This document shows positions 1 through 7,795 of a stretch of DNA of 64,000 nucleotides, one piece after another (position 1 is the first letter of the stretch; each line of letters opens with the position of its first letter). The DNA is from Caldilineaceae bacterium. Lineage in GTDB: Bacteria; Chloroflexota; Anaerolineae; Caldilineales; Caldilineaceae. The stretch covers positions 1-64,000 of the forward strand of contig JAPKMW010000016.1 of assembly GCA_026645575.1 (NCBI GenBank). The letters are read 5' to 3'. Made by a program: the position numbers and the translations under genes. The notes under the pieces were generated by a model. It searched no databases. It saw only the letters and a program-made list of their open reading frames with translations, and was not told the origin of the DNA.

Positions 1-357
1 TTCATAAAAATCATCGAGTTGCTGAAGCTCAAGCCGCGGTAGTCCCAACGCTTCACAGATTTCACGCGTAATGACTTGTGCAATCCGCACAACATCCGGC
101 GTCATCTTCAAATGTTCCAGATTGATCTTTAGCACATCAAAGCCAGCATAGGCCGGGTCGCCGCGCAGTTGCCACATGGCCTGTTGCAGAATCCAGCTTT
201 TGCCCCGTTGCCGCGGCGCTCAGACGGTGATGTAGTGGCCACCTTCACTAGGAAACTCACCACGTAGATGCGTTACGGCCTGGTCAACCAGCGCCTGACG
301 CGGCACATAGTAATGCAGTTTTACATTGATCGGGCCATACGATGAAAATTTGCGCAT
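1..357 (-). pseudogene. AAA-like ATPase, partial, interrupted by an in-frame TGA
   Basis: Reading the minus strand from the ATG at 357 gives 45 codons, a TGA at 222-220, then an open frame to the window edge. The peptide (…YYVPRQALVDQAV… / APRQRGKSWILQQA…) matches the N-terminus of the AAA-like domain family (PF14516 type). In that family GGHY-x-x-x-W-APRQ-x-GKS carries the Walker A loop, and the TGA sits exactly where the conserved Trp is expected (TGG to TGA). TGA is an ordinary stop elsewhere here, for example after the GH63-like gene, so recoding is unlikely. The leader GAGGAACAAGG before the ATG resembles that of the DUF4058 gene at 20339. The C-terminal part lies outside the window. A sequencing error is possible. 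Confidence 0.7.
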
Positions 358-469
358 CCTTGTTCCTCACCTCTTACCCCACTGACCGTTGCCAACGGCT
401 GCTCCTTGGTGGCTCGATTATACCATGCCGCCGGCGGTTTTGCGAAGCGATCTACTCAAACCGACTAGG

Positions 470-543
470 TATACTGCACGGCAGCACATAAAGTAACCGA
501 TTTACACCTGAAAAAGTGTTACTTTATGGCGCCGTTGAGTATA
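470..543. repeat. 74-bp palindromic element, copy A
   Basis: The element runs from TATACT to AGTATA. A perfect 11-bp inner stem (CATAAAGTAAC at 487-497, GTTACTTTATG at 518-528) encloses a loop containing AAAAAG. It abuts the stop codon of the gene ending at 544. A second copy of identical length and orientation lies at 4327-4400, and the stem bases change in a compensatory way between the two. It may act as a small mobile palindrome or as a 3' hairpin for the upstream minus-strand gene. Confidence 0.75.
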
Positions 544-927
544 TTAGAATAGTGTCGTTTGCCGTGGTTCGGCCTCCCGATCAATCCCTTGCCATTGATA
601 GCGACTGAGGTCAACCTTGTCATTGACAAAGGCGACCCCGTCTTCCGCCAGCCGTTGCCGTTGGCGCTGGGCGCCGGGGCGCTCGCTGATTTTGCCCTGG
701 GCATTGATCACCCGTTGCCAGGGCACGTCATTCGGACAGGCGGCCATGGCATCGCCGACCCAACGGGGACTAAAGGCTTTGTAGTCGGGCAAGGCAATGC
801 CGTCCGGTGGCGGGATCATCTGGGCGATCTGTCCATAGGTGGCAATCTTCCCAGGTGGGATTTGCCGGACGAGCGCCCAGACTTGCTCGTAGTAAAGCTG
901 TGGGTTTGGTGGTGATTGATGTTGCAT
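544..927 (-). CDS. MGMT-family alkyltransferase-like (ATL) protein
   Basis: 127 aa, about the length of a stand-alone C-terminal domain of O6-alkylguanine-DNA alkyltransferase. Conserved family segments are visible: VWALVRQIPPGKIATYGQIA, then a VGDAM region, then DVPWQRVIN. In active methyltransferases the last motif is PCHRV; here the acceptor Cys is replaced by Trp. That is the mark of ATL proteins, which bind O6-alkylguanine and hand the lesion to nucleotide excision repair rather than transferring the alkyl group. The start at 927 is chosen over the upstream in-frame Met because AAAGGGGGA lies 4-12 bases before it. The gene is single and its stop touches a 74-bp palindrome. Confidence 0.82.
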   Translation of the reverse strand: MQHQSPPNPQLYYEQVWALVRQIPPGKIATYGQIAQMIPPPDGIALPDYKAFSPRWVGDAMAACPNDVPWQRVINAQGKISERPGAQRQRQRLAEDGVAFVNDKVDLSRYQWQGIDREAEPRQTTLF

Positions 928-1035
928 AAGTCCCCCTTTGGGGCGATTGTACCAAACCTCATCCAGAAATTCAAACTCGTTTTGCCGGTTTATTGTATAA
1001 CGCAAGCAAACCCCCCGGCTTGTCGCCAAAGCTGG

Positions 1036-4000
1036 TCACTCAATCGCCAGATAGTAGGCATGTTCCTCATCGGTATCGACATTGGCGACGACCACAAAGT
1101 AGCGTTTGCTTTCGGTAATGTTGGTTAGGAGGCGCTCACCATCAGCCGCAGTGCCGGGGGTCAATTCGCTCCAACATTGCGCTTCATCCTCGACATAGAT
1201 TTTGGAACGTAACGTAAACCGTTCTACCGTTTTACACGCCATAACGGCCAACTCGCCAGTCAATCCGGCGCATCTGCTATAGCCGGTGGTGACAATGGCG
1301 AGGGGTTTGGCGCCAAATTTGATCTCGACTACACGGGCAGTGAGTGGGGGGAGCCGGTCAAAGGCAGCGCCGGTGTCATAGGGAAAATAGGTTTTGCTGG
1401 CGAGAAATTCGGTGGGCCGCGTTGTGTGCAGGGCGTCTGCACTCAATTTACACAGTTGGCCTGTGCCAACCCCCACCTCATAGCGATTTTCAATGGTCTG
1501 ATTTTTCACCCAACTCCAGTAGATCTCCCGAAATGACTGGTGAAAGAGGGTCTGAAAGGCAAACTCGTAATCGTCCACATTGACGCCGCCCAACGCCAAC
1601 ACCGCGCCCAGATAATCCAGACCACGGTTCTGGCTGGCGCCGACATAGACCCAGAAGTCCTGCGCCAGATACTCTTCGTTGTTGCCATCGCCAGCGCGAC
1701 CTACGGTCAACGGGCGATCCACATCCTGTAAGTTCGTAATGCCAAAATGGGGTGAGCGGCGCATGACCGTTTCGGGGTAGGATTTGACCGAAGCCTCAGC
1801 CATCCCTTCAATGGCCCACTGTTGCGCCCGCCCACCTTCCCACTGCGTCATGACGAGCGGGTAGGTGTACTGAAAGGCATGGAACAGCTCATGAATCAGC
1901 GTCTCTTTTTCCATCTCACCAAGTTGGCCGCCCGGTTGTAGGCAGATCGCCAGGAAACCGCTGAGGATTTCGTAGAAACCAACCGCACGCGCACAGCGCT
2001 CATCCGCTTTGGAGACGAGATGAACCGCATAGCGGGCGTTACGCGCTACACTGGTGACCGCCTCGTTGACAATAAACTGGCCGGTGGTATCGAGCAGGCG
2101 CATGGTTTTAGGATAGAAGAAGGTCTCGGTCATGCGCGTATAGATCTCCGTCGCCATTTGCGCGGCGATCGCTTCGTGGGTTTCCGTACAATCCTCCACT
2201 TTTTCAAAGGTCTCCAACATGCACCACCCATCAAAGGCGTGCGCCGCCGGTTGCTCGACCACAGATGCCTGGCGCGTCGCTGCGCCCTCAGTAGGATTGA
2301 CGCCGGTGTCAAAATCGGGGTGATTGACCAAGACCAGGGTTGTCCCCTCGTCGGTTAAAAAGGGTAGCCGCACCAAGAAACGGTTGCTGGCCTCGTCATA
2401 GAGACCGGGCAGATAGCCCCAGCGCAAACCAGTGGCGTCGCTGTCCAATAGCGTGGTGTGGTCATAGGTGTAGAGCAACGCCAGATGCGCCACCTCTGCG
2501 CCCGCCGGCACGGGTACGCCGATGATAAAGGGGGTGTCGATGGCCGCCAGTTGATCGCTTTCAGCCGCGAGTCGCCAGTAATCGCTGCGCACTGTCGCCA
2601 CGGCGGGCAAGGTGGGCGTTGGCGGGGTGGTGACAGTCAGAGAGATGGTCAGCGTCTGCGTGATGGCGCCTTCGACGGCGCCCAGCATGATCCCGCTCGG
2701 TCCACTGACCACACAACCAGGGGCCAACGTTGTGGTTACGCTGGCGACAGGGCTAACCGCCAGCGGTGCGGCAGCGACCAGATCAGCGGCATTGGCAACC
2801 ACAGGGAGGTAGAGCCGATTGCTGCGCAGGCAGGAGGCCGCTGTCACTGGCGGCGGTGTCGCTGTCGGCTGGGGTGTTGGGCTAGGTGTTGGCGTCGGCG
2901 CAGCATTCGGATCAAAGGCAAAGAGGGCGCTTTGGGTATAGGCATTGATGCCGCCGCGCCTGTCGTTGGCGCTGCTCTCGCCAAAGAGGATGCTCTCGCC
3001 GCTGCCGACGATGGGCAGGCCAAAGGTGCTGGCCGCGCCGCTGCTGGTGGTAAAGCTGTAAACTTGGCTCCAGGCCATTGGCGCGCTCGTGCCGGCACTG
3101 CTCATGGCGGCTGGGTTGCGGAAAAAGTAAACCCGACCCATACCCTGCTTCTGGGCGCTGACGAGGAGGCCATCGCCGACGGCATAGAGCGCTTGTCCAA
3201 AGGCGTCGCCGGCGAGGCCATCGTTGGGGCTAAGTTTAGCAACTTCGCCCCACGGTCCCGGCTGTCCATAGAGACTTGGTGTGCCGCCGCCCCGCTGATA
3301 GACAAAGACGCGTCCCGTTTCGGTATTGTTGGTTTTGCCACTCTTCTCACCCACAAAGAGCAGATCGCCGTTGAGCGCCAGGCTGCTACCATAGACCAGA
3401 CCAAACCAGTTGGCCGCCGGATCAAGGTCGCCGCTAAAGAGTTTGGCCTCCCGTTGCCACTGCCCATTGCTTTGCCGAAAGAGGTAGACGCCACCGGAGA
3501 AATTGGCGGACGGCGCGGGCGAACCCGGTGGTAGATCAGCGGCAGTGACACTTTCACGCGTGGCCCCGACGGCGAGGGTTGTACCATCAAAGGCCAATGT
3601 ATCGCCAAAGCTGGCAACGCGGATCGTCGGCTGGACAGGATATGCCGCCGTCAGGATCTGCGTTTGTCCCCAGTTGTTGGCCCCGCCTTGGTTGCGCTGA
3701 AAGAGTGACACATCCCCTAGCCCCAGCGGCGCACCGACGGCCAGGGTGTCGCCATGCAGCGCAACCGTGCGCCCAAAGTCGGTAAAGTTGCGATTGTCGG
3801 CGCGCACCAGCTTTTTGACCTCACCCCAGTTGTTCGCACCCCCCTGATTCTGTTGAAAAAGGTAGACCGCCCCGCGTCCCGTTAGCGCTTTGTACGCGCC
3901 GACGGCCAGTGTATCCCCGTGGATCGCCACGGCCCAGCCAAACGAATTGTGGTCGCTGCTGTCGCTGCCGGTGAGCGACTTGAGCAGGGTAAAGCTGGTA

Positions 4001-4278
4001 GGGTCAGTGGCGCTGCGTGTGTAGAGATAGACCACCCCTTGTTGTTCTTTGTCGCCAACCTTGCTCCACGGCGCGCCGACCACCAGCCAATCGCCGTCCA
4101 TGCCCAGCGCATAACCAAAGTTGTCGGTATGCCGTACTGTGTCGGGTATCGGCACAGGCATTGGCTGTGGCAAGTCGGCACTGGCATTGCCGCGTGATGG
4201 GAGGGCAAGAAGAATGATCAAGCATAAACTGACCAATAGCGCCACCCCGATTGAGTGCGCCGAAGATCGTCTGGTCAA
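1036..4278 (-). CDS. Secreted FG-GAP propeller protein with HExxH metallopeptidase-like domain
   Basis: 1080 aa from a TTG start at 4278, which follows GAAGGACAG and opens a clear signal peptide (positive MTRRSS, then hydrophobic VALLVSLCLIILLAL, cleavage near NASA). This start avoids reading through the palindrome at 4327-4400. Residues about 40-430 hold seven FG-GAP-like repeats of the kind x-FG-x-x-[hydrophobic]-DGD-x-LAVGA, consistent with a seven-bladed integrin-type beta-propeller. A Pro/Thr linker (TPTPSPTPQP) follows, then a domain with the zinc-binding motif HELFHAF near residue 795. The protein is probably exported and anchored or released outside the cell. The peptidase activity is inferred from the HExxH motif only; the third zinc ligand was not identified. 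Confidence 0.75.
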   Translation of the reverse strand: MTRRSSAHSIGVALLVSLCLIILLALPSRGNASADLPQPMPVPIPDTVRHTDNFGYALGMDGDWLVVGAPWSKVGDKEQQGVVYLYTRSATDPTSFTLLKSLTGSDSSDHNSFGWAVAIHGDTLAVGAYKALTGRGAVYLFQQNQGGANNWGEVKKLVRADNRNFTDFGRTVALHGDTLAVGAPLGLGDVSLFQRNQGGANNWGQTQILTAAYPVQPTIRVASFGDTLAFDGTTLAVGATRESVTAADLPPGSPAPSANFSGGVYLFRQSNGQWQREAKLFSGDLDPAANWFGLVYGSSLALNGDLLFVGEKSGKTNNTETGRVFVYQRGGGTPSLYGQPGPWGEVAKLSPNDGLAGDAFGQALYAVGDGLLVSAQKQGMGRVYFFRNPAAMSSAGTSAPMAWSQVYSFTTSSGAASTFGLPIVGSGESILFGESSANDRRGGINAYTQSALFAFDPNAAPTPTPSPTPQPTATPPPVTAASCLRSNRLYLPVVANAADLVAAAPLAVSPVASVTTTLAPGCVVSGPSGIMLGAVEGAITQTLTISLTVTTPPTPTLPAVATVRSDYWRLAAESDQLAAIDTPFIIGVPVPAGAEVAHLALLYTYDHTTLLDSDATGLRWGYLPGLYDEASNRFLVRLPFLTDEGTTLVLVNHPDFDTGVNPTEGAATRQASVVEQPAAHAFDGWCMLETFEKVEDCTETHEAIAAQMATEIYTRMTETFFYPKTMRLLDTTGQFIVNEAVTSVARNARYAVHLVSKADERCARAVGFYEILSGFLAICLQPGGQLGEMEKETLIHELFHAFQYTYPLVMTQWEGGRAQQWAIEGMAEASVKSYPETVMRRSPHFGITNLQDVDRPLTVGRAGDGNNEEYLAQDFWVYVGASQNRGLDYLGAVLALGGVNVDDYEFAFQTLFHQSFREIYWSWVKNQTIENRYEVGVGTGQLCKLSADALHTTRPTEFLASKTYFPYDTGAAFDRLPPLTARVVEIKFGAKPLAIVTTGYSRCAGLTGELAVMACKTVERFTLRSKIYVEDEAQCWSELTPGTAADGERLLTNITESKRYFVVVANVDTDEEHAYYLAIE

Positions 4279-4326
4279 CTGTCCTTCACCCCAGCGCCTT
4301 GACCAATGGGCTGCACTTGTATTCGC

Positions 4327-4400
4327 TATACTCACGAGCCGCACAGGAAGTAACCCATTACTCGTGTAAAAAGTGTACCTTCCTGGCGCTCGTTGGTATA
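4327..4400. repeat. 74-bp palindromic element, copy B
   Basis: Runs from TATACT to GGTATA, the same length and orientation as the copy at 470-543. Aligned without gaps, both share GCACA-x-x-AAGTAACC, AAAAAGTG and TGGCGC-x-CGTTG. The stem AGGAAG/CTTCCT here replaces AAAG-type A/T pairs in copy A. It lies just upstream of the TTG start of the metallopeptidase gene, so it would be in its promoter or leader. Confidence 0.75.
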
Positions 4401-5128
4401 CAAGTACAGCCCATTGTTTGCCCACGCTTTCTTCCCGATAGCGTTGTTGTTGACAACTCAATTGTACATAGCCTAGATAGCGACTTTTTGCGGCCATTGC
4501 GCCCTCTCCTTTTGCATAATCAACCTGCATTCCGGCAGGTGAAACCGCGTTGTGCTGCACCTCTCGCCTTAGTTTAGAGAAGCGCTGTGGACCATGCAAT
4601 GGCAAAAGTCCCAGAAAAGGCTGCTACTGTCCCAATAGGAAAGTGCAGGCCGTTGTATTGTTTCTTATAGCGGCAACGCCCTTCCCACCCATTCCTTCTT
4701 AGGAACGCCCACCGAGTTATCTTGTTGTAGGGTTTGCCATACATCATCACCTATGACGAGCCTAGCCTAGTGATCCAGGCGATCCAAGAGGTGTTAGCGA
4801 TGATTGCACAAGAGATTGAGAGCGCAAGAGATAGAGAGAGTTAGGGCTGATAATCTCTCTCTCTCTTGATGCACCCGGCCCCATGACGACTTTTTTGTAG
4901 CAGTTTGGCTGGGCGCCGACGGCAATGACCGCATCGGTGTAACCTACCCCTGTTGCTAAGTATTTTTGCATGGTCGAACCGTGAAGAGTATCCCGACCAT
5001 ACGCACTTTTTTCGTTAAAAGTTACCCAGCCACGTTGCGTTTTCTTCTCGATGTAGGTACACCAAGAACGACGTATACTGGGGGTAGCGAAATCAATGAC
5101 TGACTTACACAGACGGGAGCAAAACAAA
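4401..5128. other. Gene-poor spacer with one weak ORF
   Basis: This divergent spacer separates the metallopeptidase (minus) from the small secreted protein (plus) and must hold both promoters. A minus-strand frame at 4762-5127 (121 codons) is open. Its middle part (WVTFNEKSAYGRDT…YTDAVIAVGAQPN) looks protein-like, but I recognise no family and its C-terminus is low in content. It may be a gene fragment or chance. A GA/CT-rich imperfect hairpin lies at about 4823-4868. Nothing else was recognised. Confidence 0.4.
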
Positions 5129-5707
5129 ATGGCACAATCAATCTTATCCTATTCCTCGGCAGAAGTGGCTCCTTCCTCGTTACCAACCGTAGTCGGTGAA
5201 ATAGTACCTGTAATCGCTAGCCGGAAAGTCGGCTGGCGCCAGAAGATCGCTCGTCATCTGGCTGGCTTTGGTTTAGCAGGGCTGACCTTGTTGATCAGCA
5301 ATGCCAGTGTCAACGCCCAAGCGATTTGCCGCCCGGTCCATGGCCGGATTGCCGCTACCGGTTTAGCGGAATCTTGTCCAGCCGAATTTTGCAGTATTGG
5401 GCGCTTTGAAGGCGCCATCAAGGGTGATTATTTTGTTGCGACGACGCTGAACAGCGCCCAACCAGACCCGGAGGTGGTTTTCTACACAGGCGTTACAATC
5501 GCAACGGTGCGGATTGGCAACCAGCAAGGGGAGCTACAGCTCAAAAACAGCGGTGTTTTCCGCCCTACCGGTGAATTGACCGAGTTGGAAACGATTACGG
5601 GCGGTACGGGCGACTTTGTTGGCGCTACAGGTCTGCTCTTCGTCGCCGGTACATCGGGCGAAACAGCCGGTACATTTACTTATGAAGGAATAGTTTGTTT
5701 ACCGTAA
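5129..5707 (+). CDS. Small secreted beta-barrel (allene-oxide-cyclase/dirigent-like) protein
   Basis: 192 aa. The start at 5129 follows GGGAG by about ten bases and is preferred to the ATG at 5096. The N-terminus is long and weakly charged, then a hydrophobic segment (HLAGFGLAGLTLLI, about residues 48-62) and a likely signal peptidase site after VNAQA. The mature part is about 125 residues, rich in Gly and Thr. It ends with TGGTGDFVGATGLLFVAGT and a final GTFTYEGIVC, a repeated-strand pattern typical of AOC/dirigent-like barrels. Four Cys residues could form disulfides outside the cell. Function is unknown; a binding rather than enzymatic role is plausible. It is a single gene. Confidence 0.55.
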   Translation: MAQSILSYSSAEVAPSSLPTVVGEIVPVIASRKVGWRQKIARHLAGFGLAGLTLLISNASVNAQAICRPVHGRIAATGLAESCPAEFCSIGRFEGAIKGDYFVATTLNSAQPDPEVVFYTGVTIATVRIGNQQGELQLKNSGVFRPTGELTELETITGGTGDFVGATGLLFVAGTSGETAGTFTYEGIVCLP

Positions 5708-5840
5708 ACTTAAGACCTGTGCAAGACGGATTCGCCTTTTGGCAATGCCGGTTGACTGCAAATCCAGTACGATAGTGACAAAAGTTTTCACGGGGTGTTG
5801 ATACCTCAACCCACGACTAGACAAAACAGGAGAAGCAACC

Positions 5841-6659
5841 ATGAAAGGGTTACAAGGCAAAAATGTACTCGTCACCGGCGGCAGTTCGGGCATCGGCCAG
5901 GCGATTGCCGTGCGTTTCGGGGAAGAAGGCGCCAATGTAGCGATCAACTATAGCGGCCGGATTGAGGGCGCGCAGCAGACGGAAGCGATGATTCATGCCG
6001 TCCACGATTGCGCCAGCCATATCCGCGACATGGGCGGCAAAGTCACGCTGGTGCAGGCGGATGTTGCCAAAGAGGAAGATGTCGTCCGCATGGTGCGCAC
6101 CACGATCGATGAACTGGGCGGGCTGGATATTTTGGTCAACAACGCCGGTATTCAGATCTCCAAACCGTCGCATGAGTTGGACATGATGAGCTTTGACAAA
6201 GTGCTGAATGTCAACATGCGCGGCGCGTTTATGTGCGCCAGAGAGGCGATCAAGCACTTTCTCGCCATGAACAAACCAGGGTCGATTGTCAACATTTCCA
6301 GCGTCCACCAAATTATCCCCAAACCCAAATATATTGGCTACTCAGCCAGCAAGGGCGCCATGCAAAACCTGACCCGTACCCTGGCGCTCGAGTATGCCGG
6401 CAACGGCATTCGCGTCAACGCCGTCGGGCCGGGCGCCACAGTTACGCCGATCAATCGGGCCTGGATCGATGACCCGGTCAAGCGGGAAATGGTCACCAGC
6501 CACATCCCCCTCGGTCACGCCGGCACCTCCGAAGAGATGGCCGCCACCGTCGCCTTCCTCTGTTCCGACGAAGGCGCCTATATCACAGGCCAGACGCTCT
6601 ATGTCGATGGCGGGTTGACCTTGTTTGGCGATTTCCGCACGGCGTGGTCCAGCGAATAA
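5841..6659 (+). CDS. SDR-family oxidoreductase
   Basis: 272 aa classical short-chain dehydrogenase. It shows the cofactor motif TGGSSGIG near residue 13, the NNAG motif (VNNAGIQ), the catalytic Ser in NISSVHQ and YSASK near residue 168. The C-terminus ITGQTLYVDGGLTLFG is typical of glucose-1-dehydrogenase/3-oxoacyl reductase relatives. An insert of about ten residues around the NYSGRIEG region is unusual for the class. AGGAGAAG lies upstream of the ATG. It is the first gene of a co-directional run with a cyclase, a GMC oxidoreductase, a DUF417-like protein and a glycosidase, which suggests oxidation of a sugar or polyol. The substrate cannot be read from the sequence. Confidence 0.88.
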   Translation: MKGLQGKNVLVTGGSSGIGQAIAVRFGEEGANVAINYSGRIEGAQQTEAMIHAVHDCASHIRDMGGKVTLVQADVAKEEDVVRMVRTTIDELGGLDILVNNAGIQISKPSHELDMMSFDKVLNVNMRGAFMCAREAIKHFLAMNKPGSIVNISSVHQIIPKPKYIGYSASKGAMQNLTRTLALEYAGNGIRVNAVGPGATVTPINRAWIDDPVKREMVTSHIPLGHAGTSEEMAATVAFLCSDEGAYITGQTLYVDGGLTLFGDFRTAWSSE

Positions 6660-6661
6660 CG

Positions 6662-6747
6662 CTGACAAGGTGAAGGGGTGACAAGGTGAGGGTGAGGGAG
6701 AAGCGAAGGATTCACCTTGTCACCCCTTCACCCTGTCACCTTGTCAG
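6662..6747. repeat. Palindromic spacer element, GTGACAAGGTGA family
   Basis: The left arm (6662-6695) is made of GACAAGGTGA and AGGGGTGAC words. The right arm (6712-6747) is its reverse complement with one extra word. The element fills the whole gap between the SDR and cyclase genes. The ribosome binding site AGGAGGAAAGG follows directly. The same words recur at 15743, 63215 and 63919. Confidence 0.85.
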
Positions 6748-6765
6748 GAGGAAAGGGAACGGTAC

Positions 6766-7671
6766 ATGACGACAACAACCTGGTGGCCTTCGCCCTACGG
6801 GGCGCAAGACCAGATTGGGATGCTCAATGAGATTACGCCGGCCAAGACGGCAGCGGCAACACGGTTGGTGCAAAGTGGACAGGTCTATGATCTGGCCCAT
6901 GTTCTTGACGAACACGTTCCCGCCTTTCCTGGGCGCACCTTTCGCCAGAGCTTGGTGACAAGCGCCCATCATCTGAACCGGCGGCGACCGGATGCGGGGA
7001 CAAGCGGTTGGGGCGAAAACAATGTCAATTGGATCATCGACTTAGTTTCCAGCACCTCACAGATGGGGACGCACCTGGACGGGTTGAACCATTTGCAGAT
7101 TGGCGACCGCTTTTACAACGGTCATACGCTGGTCGAACTGGCCGAAGAGTGGGGAACTAATCGGCTGGGTATGGAGACCGTCCCCCAAATCTGTACGCGC
7201 GGTCTGTTGATCAACGTCGCCCGCTTGCATGGTATTGAACGGCTACCGCAGGGCTATGTCATCTCGACCATGGATATGATGAACGCCCTCGACATGCACG
7301 AACTTGCAGTGGAACGGGGCGACGCCGTCCTCTTTCACACCGGTTGGGGTGAGCTATGGGGAATAGACAACGCCGCTTATCTAGCCGGCGAACCTGGCCC
7401 CGGCAAAGAACTGGCAATGTGGCTGGTCGAACGGGGTGTGGCCCTCACTGGTTGCGACACCTGGAGCTATGGCCCCGTGCCGCCGGAAAATCCGGCCCAG
7501 CCCTTTATCGTGCCGCAGATGCTCAATGTCCGTTTCGGTATGTTTATTGTCGAAAATTTATACACCAGCGAACTAGCGGGAGCCAATGTCGCTGAATTTC
7601 TATTCGTCCTCACCCACGCCAAAGTTCGCGGCGCCACGGGCGCGTGGGTGTCACCGGTGGCGATTTGTTAG
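6766..7671 (+). CDS. Cyclase-family metal-dependent hydrolase (kynurenine-formamidase-like)
   Basis: 301 aa. It carries the cyclase-family (PF04199) signature around residue 103: QMGTHLDGLNHLQ, where the His, Asp and His residues bind metal in characterised relatives. Further segments fit the fold: LINVARLHG, GDAVLFHTGWGE and the late GCDTWSYGPVP. Members hydrolyse amides or lactones such as N-formylkynurenine or cyclic esters. Next to an SDR and a GMC oxidoreductase, a sugar-lactone or related hydrolysis is a reasonable inference. A strong AGGAGGAAAGG site lies 9-20 bases before the ATG. No signal peptide is seen, so it is cytoplasmic. Confidence 0.82.
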   Translation: MTTTTWWPSPYGAQDQIGMLNEITPAKTAAATRLVQSGQVYDLAHVLDEHVPAFPGRTFRQSLVTSAHHLNRRRPDAGTSGWGENNVNWIIDLVSSTSQMGTHLDGLNHLQIGDRFYNGHTLVELAEEWGTNRLGMETVPQICTRGLLINVARLHGIERLPQGYVISTMDMMNALDMHELAVERGDAVLFHTGWGELWGIDNAAYLAGEPGPGKELAMWLVERGVALTGCDTWSYGPVPPENPAQPFIVPQMLNVRFGMFIVENLYTSELAGANVAEFLFVLTHAKVRGATGAWVSPVAIC

Positions 7672-7682
7672 ATTAGATATTA

Positions 7683-7773
7683 GATACTGGAGATTGGGTA
7701 TTGGGTATTGAAGAGCAAGAGATAGCCTGGATCACGAAAATACCCAATATCCAGTATCCAATACCCAATCTCC
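7683..7773. repeat. Palindromic spacer element, ATTGGGTATTGG family
   Basis: The left arm (7683-7710) contains GGAGATTGGGTATTGGG. The right arm (7740-7773) contains the complementary CCAATACCCAATCTCC preceded by a further ATATCCAGTAT word. It fills the spacer up to the AAGGAGC site of the GMC gene. A relative of the same word family lies inside the coding region at 22394-22461. Confidence 0.85.
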
Positions 7774-7795
7774 ACAACATACAAGGAGCAAAACC

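Noticed and set aside
220..222. TGA in the AAA-like frame considered as Trp recoding
   Set aside because: TGA ends clear genes in this window such as the GH63-like gene, and no other gene needs a TGA read-through.
2458..3534. A 358-codon plus-strand frame opposite the propeller/metallopeptidase gene
   Set aside because: It is a shadow of the minus-strand gene, which has clear FG-GAP repeats, signal peptide and HExxH motif; the plus frame has no recognisable domain.
4762..5127. A 121-codon minus-strand ORF in the spacer upstream of 5129
   Set aside because: The middle looks protein-like but I cannot match it to a family and the C-terminus is compositionally poor, so I did not call a gene.
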